Assembly (NCBI GenBank): GCA_001508855.1
Contig: LGFL01000003.1
Coordinates: 1-64,000 of the forward strand
From: Thermoanaerobacterales bacterium 50_218
GTDB lineage: Bacteria; Bacillota; DSM-12270; Thermacetogeniales; Thermacetogeniaceae
DNA: 64,000 nucleotides
Reading direction: 5' to 3'
Of this stretch, positions 50,895 to 58,102 are shown in pieces (position 1 is the stretch's first letter; each line of letters starts with the position of its first letter). Under the pieces are notes generated by a model. The model worked only from the letters and a program-made list of their open reading frames with translations, had not been told where the DNA came from and searched no databases. The translations under genes and the position numbers were made by a program.

Positions 50895-52036
50895 GGTTTG
50901 TCCCACTCCTGCTTTATTACTACCCTGATGATCTCCCAGAGCCATCTGGCAACATCCACAAGGTCTTTGAGGAGCAAGTACTCCTCAGCAGTATGCACCT
51001 GTCTCATCCCAATGCTCAGATTGGCAGCAGGAAGACCAGCGGCATTGAAAATGTTGGCATCACTGCCACCGCCACTGGTTTCGTAGCGGACTGGAAGTCC
51101 AGCCCTGCGGGCTGCTTTAGCGGCAAGTTCAAGAACAGGTGACTTTATGTCGAGGTGAAACTCTGGGTAAAGAAACTCTGCCCAGAAATCGCACCTTGCC
51201 CCTTCCGCGGCGGCAACTCTGGCAAATGTCTCGGAAATCTCTTTTGTCAGTGTTTCCATTTTTTCTTTGACTAGACTCCTCACTTCACCCTGAAGGAAAA
51301 CCGAATCTGGGACGATATTTGTCGCTTTCCCACCTTTAATGAGCCCGATATTTGCCGTTGTTTCCTGATCAATCCGGCCGAGGCGCAACTGGGCAAGAGC
51401 TTTTCCTGCCACCTGAATTGCGTTAATACCCCTTTCGGGGTCGATTCCAGCGTGGGCAGCGCGACCCTGGACCCTGACATTGATCCTCGTCTGAGCAGGT
51501 GCTCCGATGATCATCGTCCCAGGGTCACCACTGCAGTCGAGAACATAACCGAACTTTGCCCTCACTTTTGAAAAATCAAGGTTCTTGCTTCCCAAAAGAC
51601 CCTGTTCCTCAGCAACAGTGAAAATGACCTCTAGAGGACCATGAGAAACCCCGGTTTCTCGTAACATTTGCAGAACCTCGAGGATTGCCGCAATGCCTGC
51701 CTTATCATCCCCACCGAGGATCGTCTCTCCCGCGCTTCGAAAGACCCCATTTTCAAAAACCACTTTGACCCCATCAGCAGGTTCTACGGTATCCATATGG
51801 GCGCAGAAAAAGATCTGAGGGCAGTCCTCCTTACCAGGTAGGTGGGCAATTAGATTGCCGCAGTCTCCGCCAATCTTCCTCCCTGCCTGATCCTCTTCCA
51901 CAGAAAGTCCTAATTGCTGCAAACGTTCGATAAGATACTCAGCAAGCACCCTTTCTCTGAAAGAAGGAGAAGATATCTCTGCCAGTCTGATAAACTCCTG
52001 CTTCAACCTTTCTTCATTAACCTTAAATTCAGACAC
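50891..52036 (-). CDS. M20 family metallopeptidase (PepT-like)
   Basis: 381-residue co-catalytic zinc peptidase of the M20 family, related to tripeptidase T. Metal-site motifs: FCAHMDTVEPADG (His, Asp), LGGDDKAGIAAIL (bridging Asp), FTVAEEQGLLGS (Glu-Glu pair), and the C-terminal IGMRQVHTAEEYL (His). The lid domain contains GRAAHAGIDPERGINAI. No signal peptide, so cytoplasmic peptide turnover is likely. GTG start with GAGGGGG upstream. First gene of a four- or five-gene unit. Confidence 0.88.
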   Translation of the reverse strand: MSEFKVNEERLKQEFIRLAEISSPSFRERVLAEYLIERLQQLGLSVEEDQAGRKIGGDCGNLIAHLPGKEDCPQIFFCAHMDTVEPADGVKVVFENGVFRSAGETILGGDDKAGIAAILEVLQMLRETGVSHGPLEVIFTVAEEQGLLGSKNLDFSKVRAKFGYVLDCSGDPGTMIIGAPAQTRINVRVQGRAAHAGIDPERGINAIQVAGKALAQLRLGRIDQETTANIGLIKGGKATNIVPDSVFLQGEVRSLVKEKMETLTKEISETFARVAAAEGARCDFWAEFLYPEFHLDIKSPVLELAAKAARRAGLPVRYETSGGGSDANIFNAAGLPAANLSIGMRQVHTAEEYLLLKDLVDVARWLWEIIRVVIKQEWDKP

Positions 52037-52148
52037 ACTTTTCCCCCTCTAGACCTTCATGCCGTTCATGCGGCACCATCAGAAGTGTCAACCGGAGTAC
52101 GAGAGCGAGCGCAAGGATGAACTGGATCAATTTTTTAGGGCAGATAGA

Positions 52149-52970
52149 TCATTCTCCTCTACCAAGGTTATCCAGAAACCTTAGAAAAGAATTCTTTTCA
52201 ATGACCTCAGTCAAGGAGTACTTCTCAGTAAACAGGTGAAAAAGCACCAGGAGCAAGACAACCACAAGCTGGGTCGAAAAAGGAAGTACCCAGGCTGTTA
52301 CCATTCCCAGACTGGCTCCCAGGAGGTTGGAACCGGAATCACCAAGCATTACTTTTGACTTGAAATCGTAAGGAGCGTAGGCAAGCAAACCACCTGCAAG
52401 AGGAAGCAGCAAAAAGAGACAACCCTCCCGAAACCCAAGAACAAGAGCGAAAAACCAGAGATAAAAGCCTTTGATTGCTCTTCCAGGTCTTAAGTCAAGG
52501 AGATTGAGAGCATTAGCAGAAAGAGCAATCAGCAGTGTGGCCGTGAGGACCTCCCACCAGGGACGCGAGGGAAAAGTAATGCTGCTCACGAAAAGTGCGC
52601 CGAGAACTCCTCCGATCGCTTTTAATCCCCCGGTCGTCAGTTCTCCCCTGAGGAGTGCCTGGAAGTGGCCGCGTAAGCCCCTCTTTTCCCGCGAACCTAA
52701 AAGGTCGTCAAGAAACCCTAAAAAGGAAAAAATCATAACTCCAACGAAAAAGGGAATGAGAAAATTGGATTCCCACCATCTGCACACCAAGATCACAAAA
52801 AGGAGGTAGACAAAGACAAAAACAGAGCCGGTAGCTGTAGGAATGGGTTCTCCTCGATAGTTCAGGGAGGTAGCTCTTCCTTTCTGGAAGACCCTCACAA
52901 AAAAAGGAAAGAAAAACAAAGTAAGAAGAAATCCCAAGCCTAGTCCGAGAATGATTTCAGTAGGTTTCAC
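52149..52970 (-). CDS. Divergent polyprenyl-phosphate sugar-1-phosphate transferase (MraY/WecA superfamily)
   Basis: 273-residue polytopic membrane protein of the MraY/WecA superfamily, shorter than either. It keeps FLGFLDDLLG (Asp pair) and VMLGDSGSNLLGASLG, and ends KYSLTEVIEKNSFLRFLDNLGR. The motif that is NxxNxxDGLDGL in MraY is NALNLLDLRPGRAIKG here, and the MraY His motif is absent, so it belongs to a distinct subfamily. It would attach a sugar phosphate to a polyprenyl phosphate; the sugar is unknown. Its GTG overlaps the glycosyltransferase stop (GTGA). Last gene of the steA operon. Confidence 0.8.
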   Translation of the reverse strand: MKPTEIILGLGLGFLLTLFFFPFFVRVFQKGRATSLNYRGEPIPTATGSVFVFVYLLFVILVCRWWESNFLIPFFVGVMIFSFLGFLDDLLGSREKRGLRGHFQALLRGELTTGGLKAIGGVLGALFVSSITFPSRPWWEVLTATLLIALSANALNLLDLRPGRAIKGFYLWFFALVLGFREGCLFLLLPLAGGLLAYAPYDFKSKVMLGDSGSNLLGASLGMVTAWVLPFSTQLVVVLLLVLFHLFTEKYSLTEVIEKNSFLRFLDNLGRGE

Positions 52971-53638
52971 CTTAACCAGAGCTCCTTCAACAATGCCAGA
53001 AGCACGTCCCTGAACTGTTTGCCTCGGTGGCAGAAACCTGCCAGGTCCCTTCCTGTAACCCGGTGTCTCATTGATGTCGGCACTTCCACAATCCGGAAGC
53101 CTTTCCTGGCTGCCCTCACCGTCATCGCCACCTCTACACCATAGCCAGGAGCGAAGGGAAGGACCGCATTGAGGACTTCTCGCGTCATTACCCTCTGACC
53201 TGATAGAGAGCTATCAAGACAGAGCCCACTCAACAGATAGACACCTGTTCGGGCAAGTTTTTTGACCAAACCGAAACCCCCGCCTTTTTTCACAGGAGGA
53301 AAAGCAGCAATTGCCAGATCAGCCTGGTTGGCAACTACAGGGGCAGCCAGTTTCTCTAACTCTCCGGCACTTTCTCCGAGGTCGGCATCCAGAAAAGCAA
53401 TTAGCGGCTGCGTGAGTAAAGGAACTCCCCGATTCAGTGCTTCTCCTTTGCCCAGATTCCGCTCCAGTCGGAGGACTTCAGCCCCAGCAAGTCTTGCCTG
53501 CTTTTCGGTCTCATCAGTGGAACCATCGTCAACCACCAGGATCTGAGCAACACCTTTTACCTTCCGCACCGCTTCCACTGTTCGAGCAACTGTTTCTTCT
53601 TCATTGTAAGCAGGGATCAGTACTGAAAGCAAAACCAT
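52967..53638 (-). CDS. Family 2 glycosyltransferase
   Basis: 223-residue GT-A fold transferase: VLIPAYNEEETVARTVEA near the start, VDDGSTDET, and FLDADLGES (DxD). A later SGLCLDSSLSGQRVMTRE and HRVTGRDLAGFCHRGKQF match polyprenyl-glycosyl/dolichyl-phosphate-type transferases lacking C-terminal membrane helices. It lies between a SteB-like protein and the MraY-like protein, overlapping the latter by 4 bases, so both probably build one lipid-linked glycan. Substrate unknown. Confidence 0.85.
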   Translation of the reverse strand: MVLLSVLIPAYNEEETVARTVEAVRKVKGVAQILVVDDGSTDETEKQARLAGAEVLRLERNLGKGEALNRGVPLLTQPLIAFLDADLGESAGELEKLAAPVVANQADLAIAAFPPVKKGGGFGLVKKLARTGVYLLSGLCLDSSLSGQRVMTREVLNAVLPFAPGYGVEVAMTVRAARKGFRIVEVPTSMRHRVTGRDLAGFCHRGKQFRDVLLALLKELWLR

Positions 53639-53643
53639 CTCCC

Positions 53644-54519
53644 CTAACTTAGAGGTGGCAGAAAACTGTCTGCAGTATCTTTGACTCCGTAATTCCCGGG
53701 GAACCCTTCGAGCGCTCTGATTAAAGCGAACTGACCGTAGATGGTGTCGATGTTGTCGACCGTGGGTATTTGGGCACTTTGGTAATAGCGCATACAGGAG
53801 ACCGGAACCTTCGTGTCCTCGACCCCGTAAACCTTGATCCCGTTGCTCTTTAGAGTCTTGGCTAGTACCAGGTCGAAAAACTTAATGCTAACATCGTCTT
53901 TGTTGACCCTTCCCCCAATGATAACCACATCTTCAACAGGAAGGCCGTAACTTCCCGAGATTTTGAGGATCCCTTTTTCTTCGAGAAAACCCACGAACTC
54001 CTGATCTCTACCGGAGATCAGGGCTAGAGAAAGCCTCCTGGCAAAGGTTTGCAGAACACTATTTTGCTCAGACTCACCTTCCAAGCCCAGAAGTTGGGTA
54101 ATCTCTTGGTGGAGTTCGGGTTTTTCGAGGAGAGAAAGATTGACCCCGGTCAGAGACTGGACATTTGCTCCAGCCATCCGCAGGACATTAACGAGAAAGT
54201 CATGTTCTTCCTTACAATAGGTATTGATGATTGCAATATTCCGTCCTTGCAGCTTTCCCTGGACGAGTACCGGGAATACCAAACGGTTAAACTCCTCTTG
54301 GAGAGCGCGTTCAGCTTCAAGTTCGGCAATGGTTTCTGCTGCTTTCTGGTTCTCCTCCCGTAGAGAGTCGAATTTTTCCTGGAGGCTCATTACCAGGCGC
54401 TCTTGCTGCTTCAAGATCACGTCACTTCCGATCATTGTCGTCCCGATAAAAATTCCAATACCAAGCGCCAGAAACACCGCTACCAGTGAAGCAATGTGAT
54501 ACTTCAAGTCGATGATCAA
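53644..54519 (-). CDS. SteB/MctB-like membrane protein with coiled coil
   Basis: 291-residue protein annotated in relatives as 'copper transporter' (MctB) but paired with SteA in Gram-positives. N-terminal YHIASLVAVFLALGIGIFIGTTMIG (part) forms one membrane helix (about residues 8-30). A coiled coil follows (about 35-85, LKQQERLVMSLQEKF region), then an external alpha/beta domain with GRNIAIINTYCKEE and VEDVVIIGGRVN. In Corynebacterium SteA and SteB affect septation and cell-wall robustness. The TTG start has GAGGGGG upstream. Copper transport is not supported by any metal motif visible. Confidence 0.75.
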   Translation of the reverse strand: MIIDLKYHIASLVAVFLALGIGIFIGTTMIGSDVILKQQERLVMSLQEKFDSLREENQKAAETIAELEAERALQEEFNRLVFPVLVQGKLQGRNIAIINTYCKEEHDFLVNVLRMAGANVQSLTGVNLSLLEKPELHQEITQLLGLEGESEQNSVLQTFARRLSLALISGRDQEFVGFLEEKGILKISGSYGLPVEDVVIIGGRVNKDDVSIKFFDLVLAKTLKSNGIKVYGVEDTKVPVSCMRYYQSAQIPTVDNIDTIYGQFALIRALEGFPGNYGVKDTADSFLPPLS

Positions 54520-54541
54520 TTAAAGATCCCCCTCTCCTCGC

Positions 54542-55663
54542 CTAAATCCGGAAAAGAAACTTCAGTTGGAGAAGCAGTAACTGAAAAAACTGTTTTGTCG
54601 CTGGGGAAACGGCAGCAATGACGACAAGAGGGATCAAAGCTGCCAAAAAAATCTCAGCAAGATGGCGGAAACGTAGTTTCTGTCTGTAAAGCTTGCTCAC
54701 TCCCTTGGCATCAACCAGGATCGACCCTACTTTCAAGCGCACCAAAAACGTGCTTGCCATTCCGGAACGCCCTTTTTCCAAAAAATCAATCATATTCGAA
54801 TGAGTACCTACAGCAACAATCAGGTCAGCACCTTTCTCATATGCGAGAAGCAGAGCTATATCTTCACTCGTTCCAGGCGCAGGAAAAAGCACGGCATCCA
54901 GCCCGAGATTCTGCACTCTCTGAAGCCCTGGGGCGTAACCATCAGGGTAGGCGTGAACAACGAGTTCTGCACCGCACAACAGCGCTTCATCAGAAACGCT
55001 ATCCATATCGCCAACGATTAAGTCTGGGCGATATCCGAGTTCGAGCAAAGCATCTGCACCACCATCCACACCAACCAGAACCGGCTTCACTTCTTCGATA
55101 TAAGGCCTGATCGCTTGAATGTCTTCCTGATAGCCTTGCCCGCGAACCACGACAAGGGCATGACGACCCTGAAAATTGGTTCTGATGGGTGGAACAGGAT
55201 AATCGCCAAGGATTAATCCCTGTTCCTTTTGGGCATATGAAAGGGTGTTTTCTACAAACCTTGCCAGCTCTTTTTTCAAGTTCTCCTGGGCAACTGCCAT
55301 TTTCTGCTGAATCTCTTCTTCGGTAAGCCACTTTCCTGTGGCAATTCTCTTGCCATCCCGGTAGATTCCATCTGGGAGCAGGGCAATTTCATCACCACTG
55401 CGGATTTCCGTCATTACCGAGGGCCCAGCCTCATCAATAAGAGGGACCCCTGCCCTCAACAGGGAAAGGGGTCCCGTATTGGGATATCTCCCTGTTATTG
55501 AAGAACTAGCATTGATTACTGCCCGAGGCTTGCATTTGATCAGGCTCTTTGCTGCTACCTCGTCCAGATCGGGATGGTCGATTACTGCTATCTCGTGGGC
55601 CTGCAGCTCCTTGACCAGGTCCTTTGTGCGTTTGTTTACTCTTGCCTTTCCCTTTATTACCAT
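54542..55663 (-). CDS. steA: SteA-like cytokinetic ring protein (thiamin-pyrophosphokinase-like domain)
   Basis: 373-residue protein with an N-terminal region beginning KGKARVNKRTKDLVKEL, an ITGRYPNTGPLSLLRAGVPLID segment, a central thiamin-pyrophosphokinase-like catalytic fold (VGVDGGADALLELGYRPDLIVGDMDSVSD, part), and two C-terminal hydrophobic helices (about residues 325-370). This arrangement fits SteA, a septal protein in Corynebacterium. Nucleotide or lipid-sugar binding is possible but unproven. First gene of a four-gene unit, directly downstream of spo0A, with its own predicted promoter. Confidence 0.78.
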   Translation of the reverse strand: MVIKGKARVNKRTKDLVKELQAHEIAVIDHPDLDEVAAKSLIKCKPRAVINASSSITGRYPNTGPLSLLRAGVPLIDEAGPSVMTEIRSGDEIALLPDGIYRDGKRIATGKWLTEEEIQQKMAVAQENLKKELARFVENTLSYAQKEQGLILGDYPVPPIRTNFQGRHALVVVRGQGYQEDIQAIRPYIEEVKPVLVGVDGGADALLELGYRPDLIVGDMDSVSDEALLCGAELVVHAYPDGYAPGLQRVQNLGLDAVLFPAPGTSEDIALLLAYEKGADLIVAVGTHSNMIDFLEKGRSGMASTFLVRLKVGSILVDAKGVSKLYRQKLRFRHLAEIFLAALIPLVVIAAVSPATKQFFQLLLLQLKFLFRI

Positions 55664-55699
55664 ATCCTTGCACCCCAGTGGAAATCATCCTTCAATAAT

Positions 55700-55727
55700 T
55701 TTATACTAACAGAAACTGCAGGTGCAA
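55700..55727 (-). promoter_or_regulatory. Possible sigma-A promoter of the steA operon
   Basis: Minus strand: TTGCAC (55722-55727), 16 bases, TATAAA (55700-55705), 37 bases before the steA start. The -35 lies within GGTGCAAGG (55721-55729, + strand), whose complement CCTTGCACC recurs at 55666-55674 by the SD, forming a 9-bp inverted pair. Confidence 0.4.
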
Positions 55728-55750
55728 GGAAATCAGTTTTGCTCAAGTGC

Positions 55751-56521
55751 TCAACTAACCTTGGCCCCGATCCTGAGCCTGTCTGCAACCATCGCGATGA
55801 ACTCCGAATTCGTCGGCTTCCCTCGCTCAACATCAATGGTGTAGCCAAAAAAGCGGTTCATCAGTTCTATGTTTCCCCGCGACCAGGCAAGCTCGATGGC
55901 GTGGCGGATCGCTCGTTCGACACGGCTCGGTGTTGTATTGTACTTCTCAGCAATCATCGGGTAAAGCTCTTTCGTGACGGCACCCAACAAATTCACGTCA
56001 TTGATCACCAGGATAATTGCATCGCGCAAGTACTGGTAACCCTTCACATGGGCGGGAACCCCCATTTCGTGGATCAGGTTGGTTACTTCGACATCAAGAT
56101 TGCGGCTTTTTGCCGGGGAATGTGAACCGGAAACCGACCCTGTGCTGGCACCCACCAGTTGCCTGATGCGCTCTCCCAGGACATCGAGATCAAACGGTTT
56201 CAGGATATAGTAATCTGCCCCCAATTCCAATGCTTTTCTGGTGATCGCCTCCTGACCGAAGGCTGTCAGCACAATGATCTTCGGTCTCACCTCAAATTCT
56301 GAAGAAATTCTTTCCAGAACCCCAAGCCCATCAAGGTGCGGCATAATGATATCGAGAATAACCACATCAGGAACTTCCTGCTTAAGAAGTTCCAATGCTT
56401 GGATACCGTTATAAGCTATCCCGGTTACCACGAAGTCACCCTGACTTTCAAGATATTCTTTTAAAATCTCGCAAAATTCCTTATTATCATCGATTACCAT
56501 GATTTTAATGGTTTTAGACAC
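55751..56521 (-). CDS. spo0A: Sporulation master regulator Spo0A
   Basis: 256-residue response regulator that, phosphorylated, binds 0A boxes and starts sporulation. Receiver domain: Asp11-Asp12 in VIDDNKEF and phosphoacceptor Asp57 in [13 protein letters not shown]; Lys in ILKPFDLD. The C-terminal DNA-binding domain has [17 protein letters not shown] and the recognition helix region [23 protein letters not shown] (part). The start is GTG 56521. Upstream lies a sigma-H-like promoter; spoIVB precedes it, the arrangement in nearly all spore formers. Confidence 0.97.
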   Translation of the reverse strand: MSKTIKIMVIDDNKEFCEILKEYLESQGDFVVTGIAYNGIQALELLKQEVPDVVILDIIMPHLDGLGVLERISSEFEVRPKIIVLTAFGQEAITRKALELGADYYILKPFDLDVLGERIRQLVGASTGSVSGSHSPAKSRNLDVEVTNLIHEMGVPAHVKGYQYLRDAIILVINDVNLLGAVTKELYPMIAEKYNTTPSRVERAIRHAIELAWSRGNIELMNRFFGYTIDVERGKPTNSEFIAMVADRLRIGAKVS

Positions 56522-56588
56522 AATTTTTCGCCCCCTAGGTTCCTCCCGTATTTAAATTTCTTTGGATTAAATTTTGAATTGAATTTTA

Positions 56589-56617
56589 GAATTCGACGTG
56601 CTGGCAACAGATCCTTC
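56589..56617 (-). promoter_or_regulatory. Predicted sigma-H promoter of spo0A with overlapping Spo0A box
   Basis: Minus strand: GAAGGATCT (56609-56617), 11 bases, GTCGAATTC (56589-56597), close to RnAGGAwWW-N11-RnnGAATww. The -10 overlaps CGTCGAA (56592-56598), one base from the Spo0A box TGTCGAA. It lies 68 bases before the spo0A start, just past the spoIVB frame. Bacillus spo0A has a sigma-H, Spo0A-regulated promoter at the same place. Confidence 0.65.
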
Positions 56618-56623
56618 CGCGAA

Positions 56624-58021
56624 TTATGGTAAAGACTGACCAATCGTGTATCGGCTCGAAGCAAATACAACCAAAAAATTACAAAAAGAGTCCCCTAAAA
56701 AATTATTAAGGCCAGACGATGACTGGCCTATTTCATCAGGGATAAGTTCTGCCTCCTCTAGCATCAACCCGGCGAGAACACCGAAACCGCGGGTAGGGTC
56801 ATTGATGAAAACGTGAGTGACAGCACCTACAAGTTTCCCGTCCTGGATCACGGGACTTCCACTCATTCCCTGAATAATCCCCCCGGTTCTCTCTAAAAGT
56901 AGGGGATCAGTGATCTTCAAAACAAAGGCTTTTCCATCCAGCTTGGGGTGAATAAAAACTGTCTGGATCTCCGCCTGAAATGACTCGATTTTCTCACCCT
57001 CGAGAACCGTAAGGATTTCTGCAGGTCCCTCGCGTATCTGAGAAGTGCTGAGGGCTACTGGAAGAGGTTCAGGAAAAATGGGGTTTCTTAAGTTCTGCTC
57101 GAGCTTCCCAAAAATGCCGAATTTCGAGTTCTTTTCAATGCTCCCCGAAATTTTACTCCTATTCACGAAAAAGCCTAGTTTTTCTCCAATGTGGCCGCGC
57201 CTTCCCTGCTGAATCCCCTGAACTGAGGCCTCAACGATCCGGCCTTCCTCCACTTCAATGTTCAGGTTGGTATCCGGGTCGAGCACCGGGTGACCGAGTG
57301 CTCCATATCTCTTTGTTTGGGGGTCATAAAACGTCAGGGTTCCCATGCCTGCAGTTCCGTCACGAACATAGAGACCAATACGATAACGCTTTGTTTGTGG
57401 ACAATACCTTGGTTTGATAAAAATACAGTGAACTTTTCCCTGATGCTTCACCTTGAATTCTAGAACCTCCTTCTTTTTAGCCAATTGGTCGATAAGCAAG
57501 CTGACCTGGGTATCGCTGTGAACCGGTGTCCCACCAACTTCCAGAATCAAATCCCCAGGCTCGATCCCTGCCTCTTTTGCTGGACAGTACTTCTTCCCAT
57601 CACTGGAAGAAATGGCGGCATAGCCTACGACGAAAACGCCCTGCCTCTGCAGGAGAACTCCGATCGAATGCCCACCTGCCACCACCTTAACAGTGGGGAC
57701 AACCTCTACAGTCACCCGCTTTAAAGGTAAAAAATTGAAAATCCGTAGTTCTAGGCTGATGTGTCCTGGAGCCAACGCTATTGGTAGGCCGCCACTCTGC
57801 CACTTCAAGCTTGCTTTTTCGCTTCCACGCACGTAAACGGTAATTAAGTCAGAAATTTGAGGAGGAAGAGAAATGCCGAAATCGACCTTTTCACCAACAC
57901 TTACCCGATAATGTGAAGGGATACTAAGGAAAGACTGGAAAACCAGAAGAAAAGAAGCAATTCCTAAAAAGAAAAAAAAGAGAAGACCAAGAAGCTGGCG
58001 CCGCAGAGAGGCGCTGATCAC
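56624..58021 (-). CDS. spoIVB: SpoIVB serine peptidase (3' end probably frameshifted)
   Basis: 465-residue S55 peptidase made in the forespore, which cleaves SpoIVFA so that pro-sigma-K is processed. Membrane/signal segment (about 10-31), PDZ domain (about 115-200, with AKEAGIEPGDLILEVGG), and peptidase domain with His244 in GALGHPVLD and Ser387 in QGMSGSPVIQDG. After AGLMLEEAELIPDEIG (residues 417-432) homologues should stop. Here the frame continues for about 33 residues through a hairpin-plus-T-run terminator (residues 431-438). One base lost or gained just before would end it at a TGA or TAG next to the hairpin. The last ~35 residues are therefore doubtful. Confidence 0.92.
   Translation of the reverse strand: MISASLRRQLLGLLFFFFLGIASFLLVFQSFLSIPSHYRVSVGEKVDFGISLPPQISDLITVYVRGSEKASLKWQSGGLPIALAPGHISLELRIFNFLPLKRVTVEVVPTVKVVAGGHSIGVLLQRQGVFVVGYAAISSSDGKKYCPAKEAGIEPGDLILEVGGTPVHSDTQVSLLIDQLAKKKEVLEFKVKHQGKVHCIFIKPRYCPQTKRYRIGLYVRDGTAGMGTLTFYDPQTKRYGALGHPVLDPDTNLNIEVEEGRIVEASVQGIQQGRRGHIGEKLGFFVNRSKISGSIEKNSKFGIFGKLEQNLRNPIFPEPLPVALSTSQIREGPAEILTVLEGEKIESFQAEIQTVFIHPKLDGKAFVLKITDPLLLERTGGIIQGMSGSPVIQDGKLVGAVTHVFINDPTRGFGVLAGLMLEEAELIPDEIGQSSSGLNNFLGDSFCNFLVVFASSRYTIGQSLP
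56697..56729 (-). terminator. Intrinsic terminator lying inside the annotated spoIVB frame
   Basis: Stem AGGCCAG (56709-56715) / CTGGCCT (56723-56729) with a 7-base loop; TAATAATTTTTT follows in the minus direction. Its position implies the real spoIVB stop is just upstream of the hairpin, at about 56730-56745. Confidence 0.7.
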
Positions 58022-58070
58022 ATCAATTCACTCCTCAGTCTCCCCCTGAAAACCCTTCCTCGCAATTTTT

Positions 58071-58098
58071 AAGTTAACCTTTCGAAAGATTTTTATTC
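58071..58098 (-). promoter_or_regulatory. Possible forespore promoter of spoIVB
   Basis: Minus strand: GAATA (58094-58098), 14 bases, GGTTAACTT (58071-58079); the -10 misses one fixed base of GGNNANANT and the spacer is one base shorter than at sigG and spoVAC. It is located after the recN stop, 50 bases before spoIVB. Weak prediction. Confidence 0.28.
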
Positions 58099-58102
58099 AA
58101 AT

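Noticed and set aside
53644-54519. Annotation as a copper transporter
   Set aside because: No Cys/His/Met metal motifs and only one membrane helix; the SteB-like pairing with SteA explains it better.
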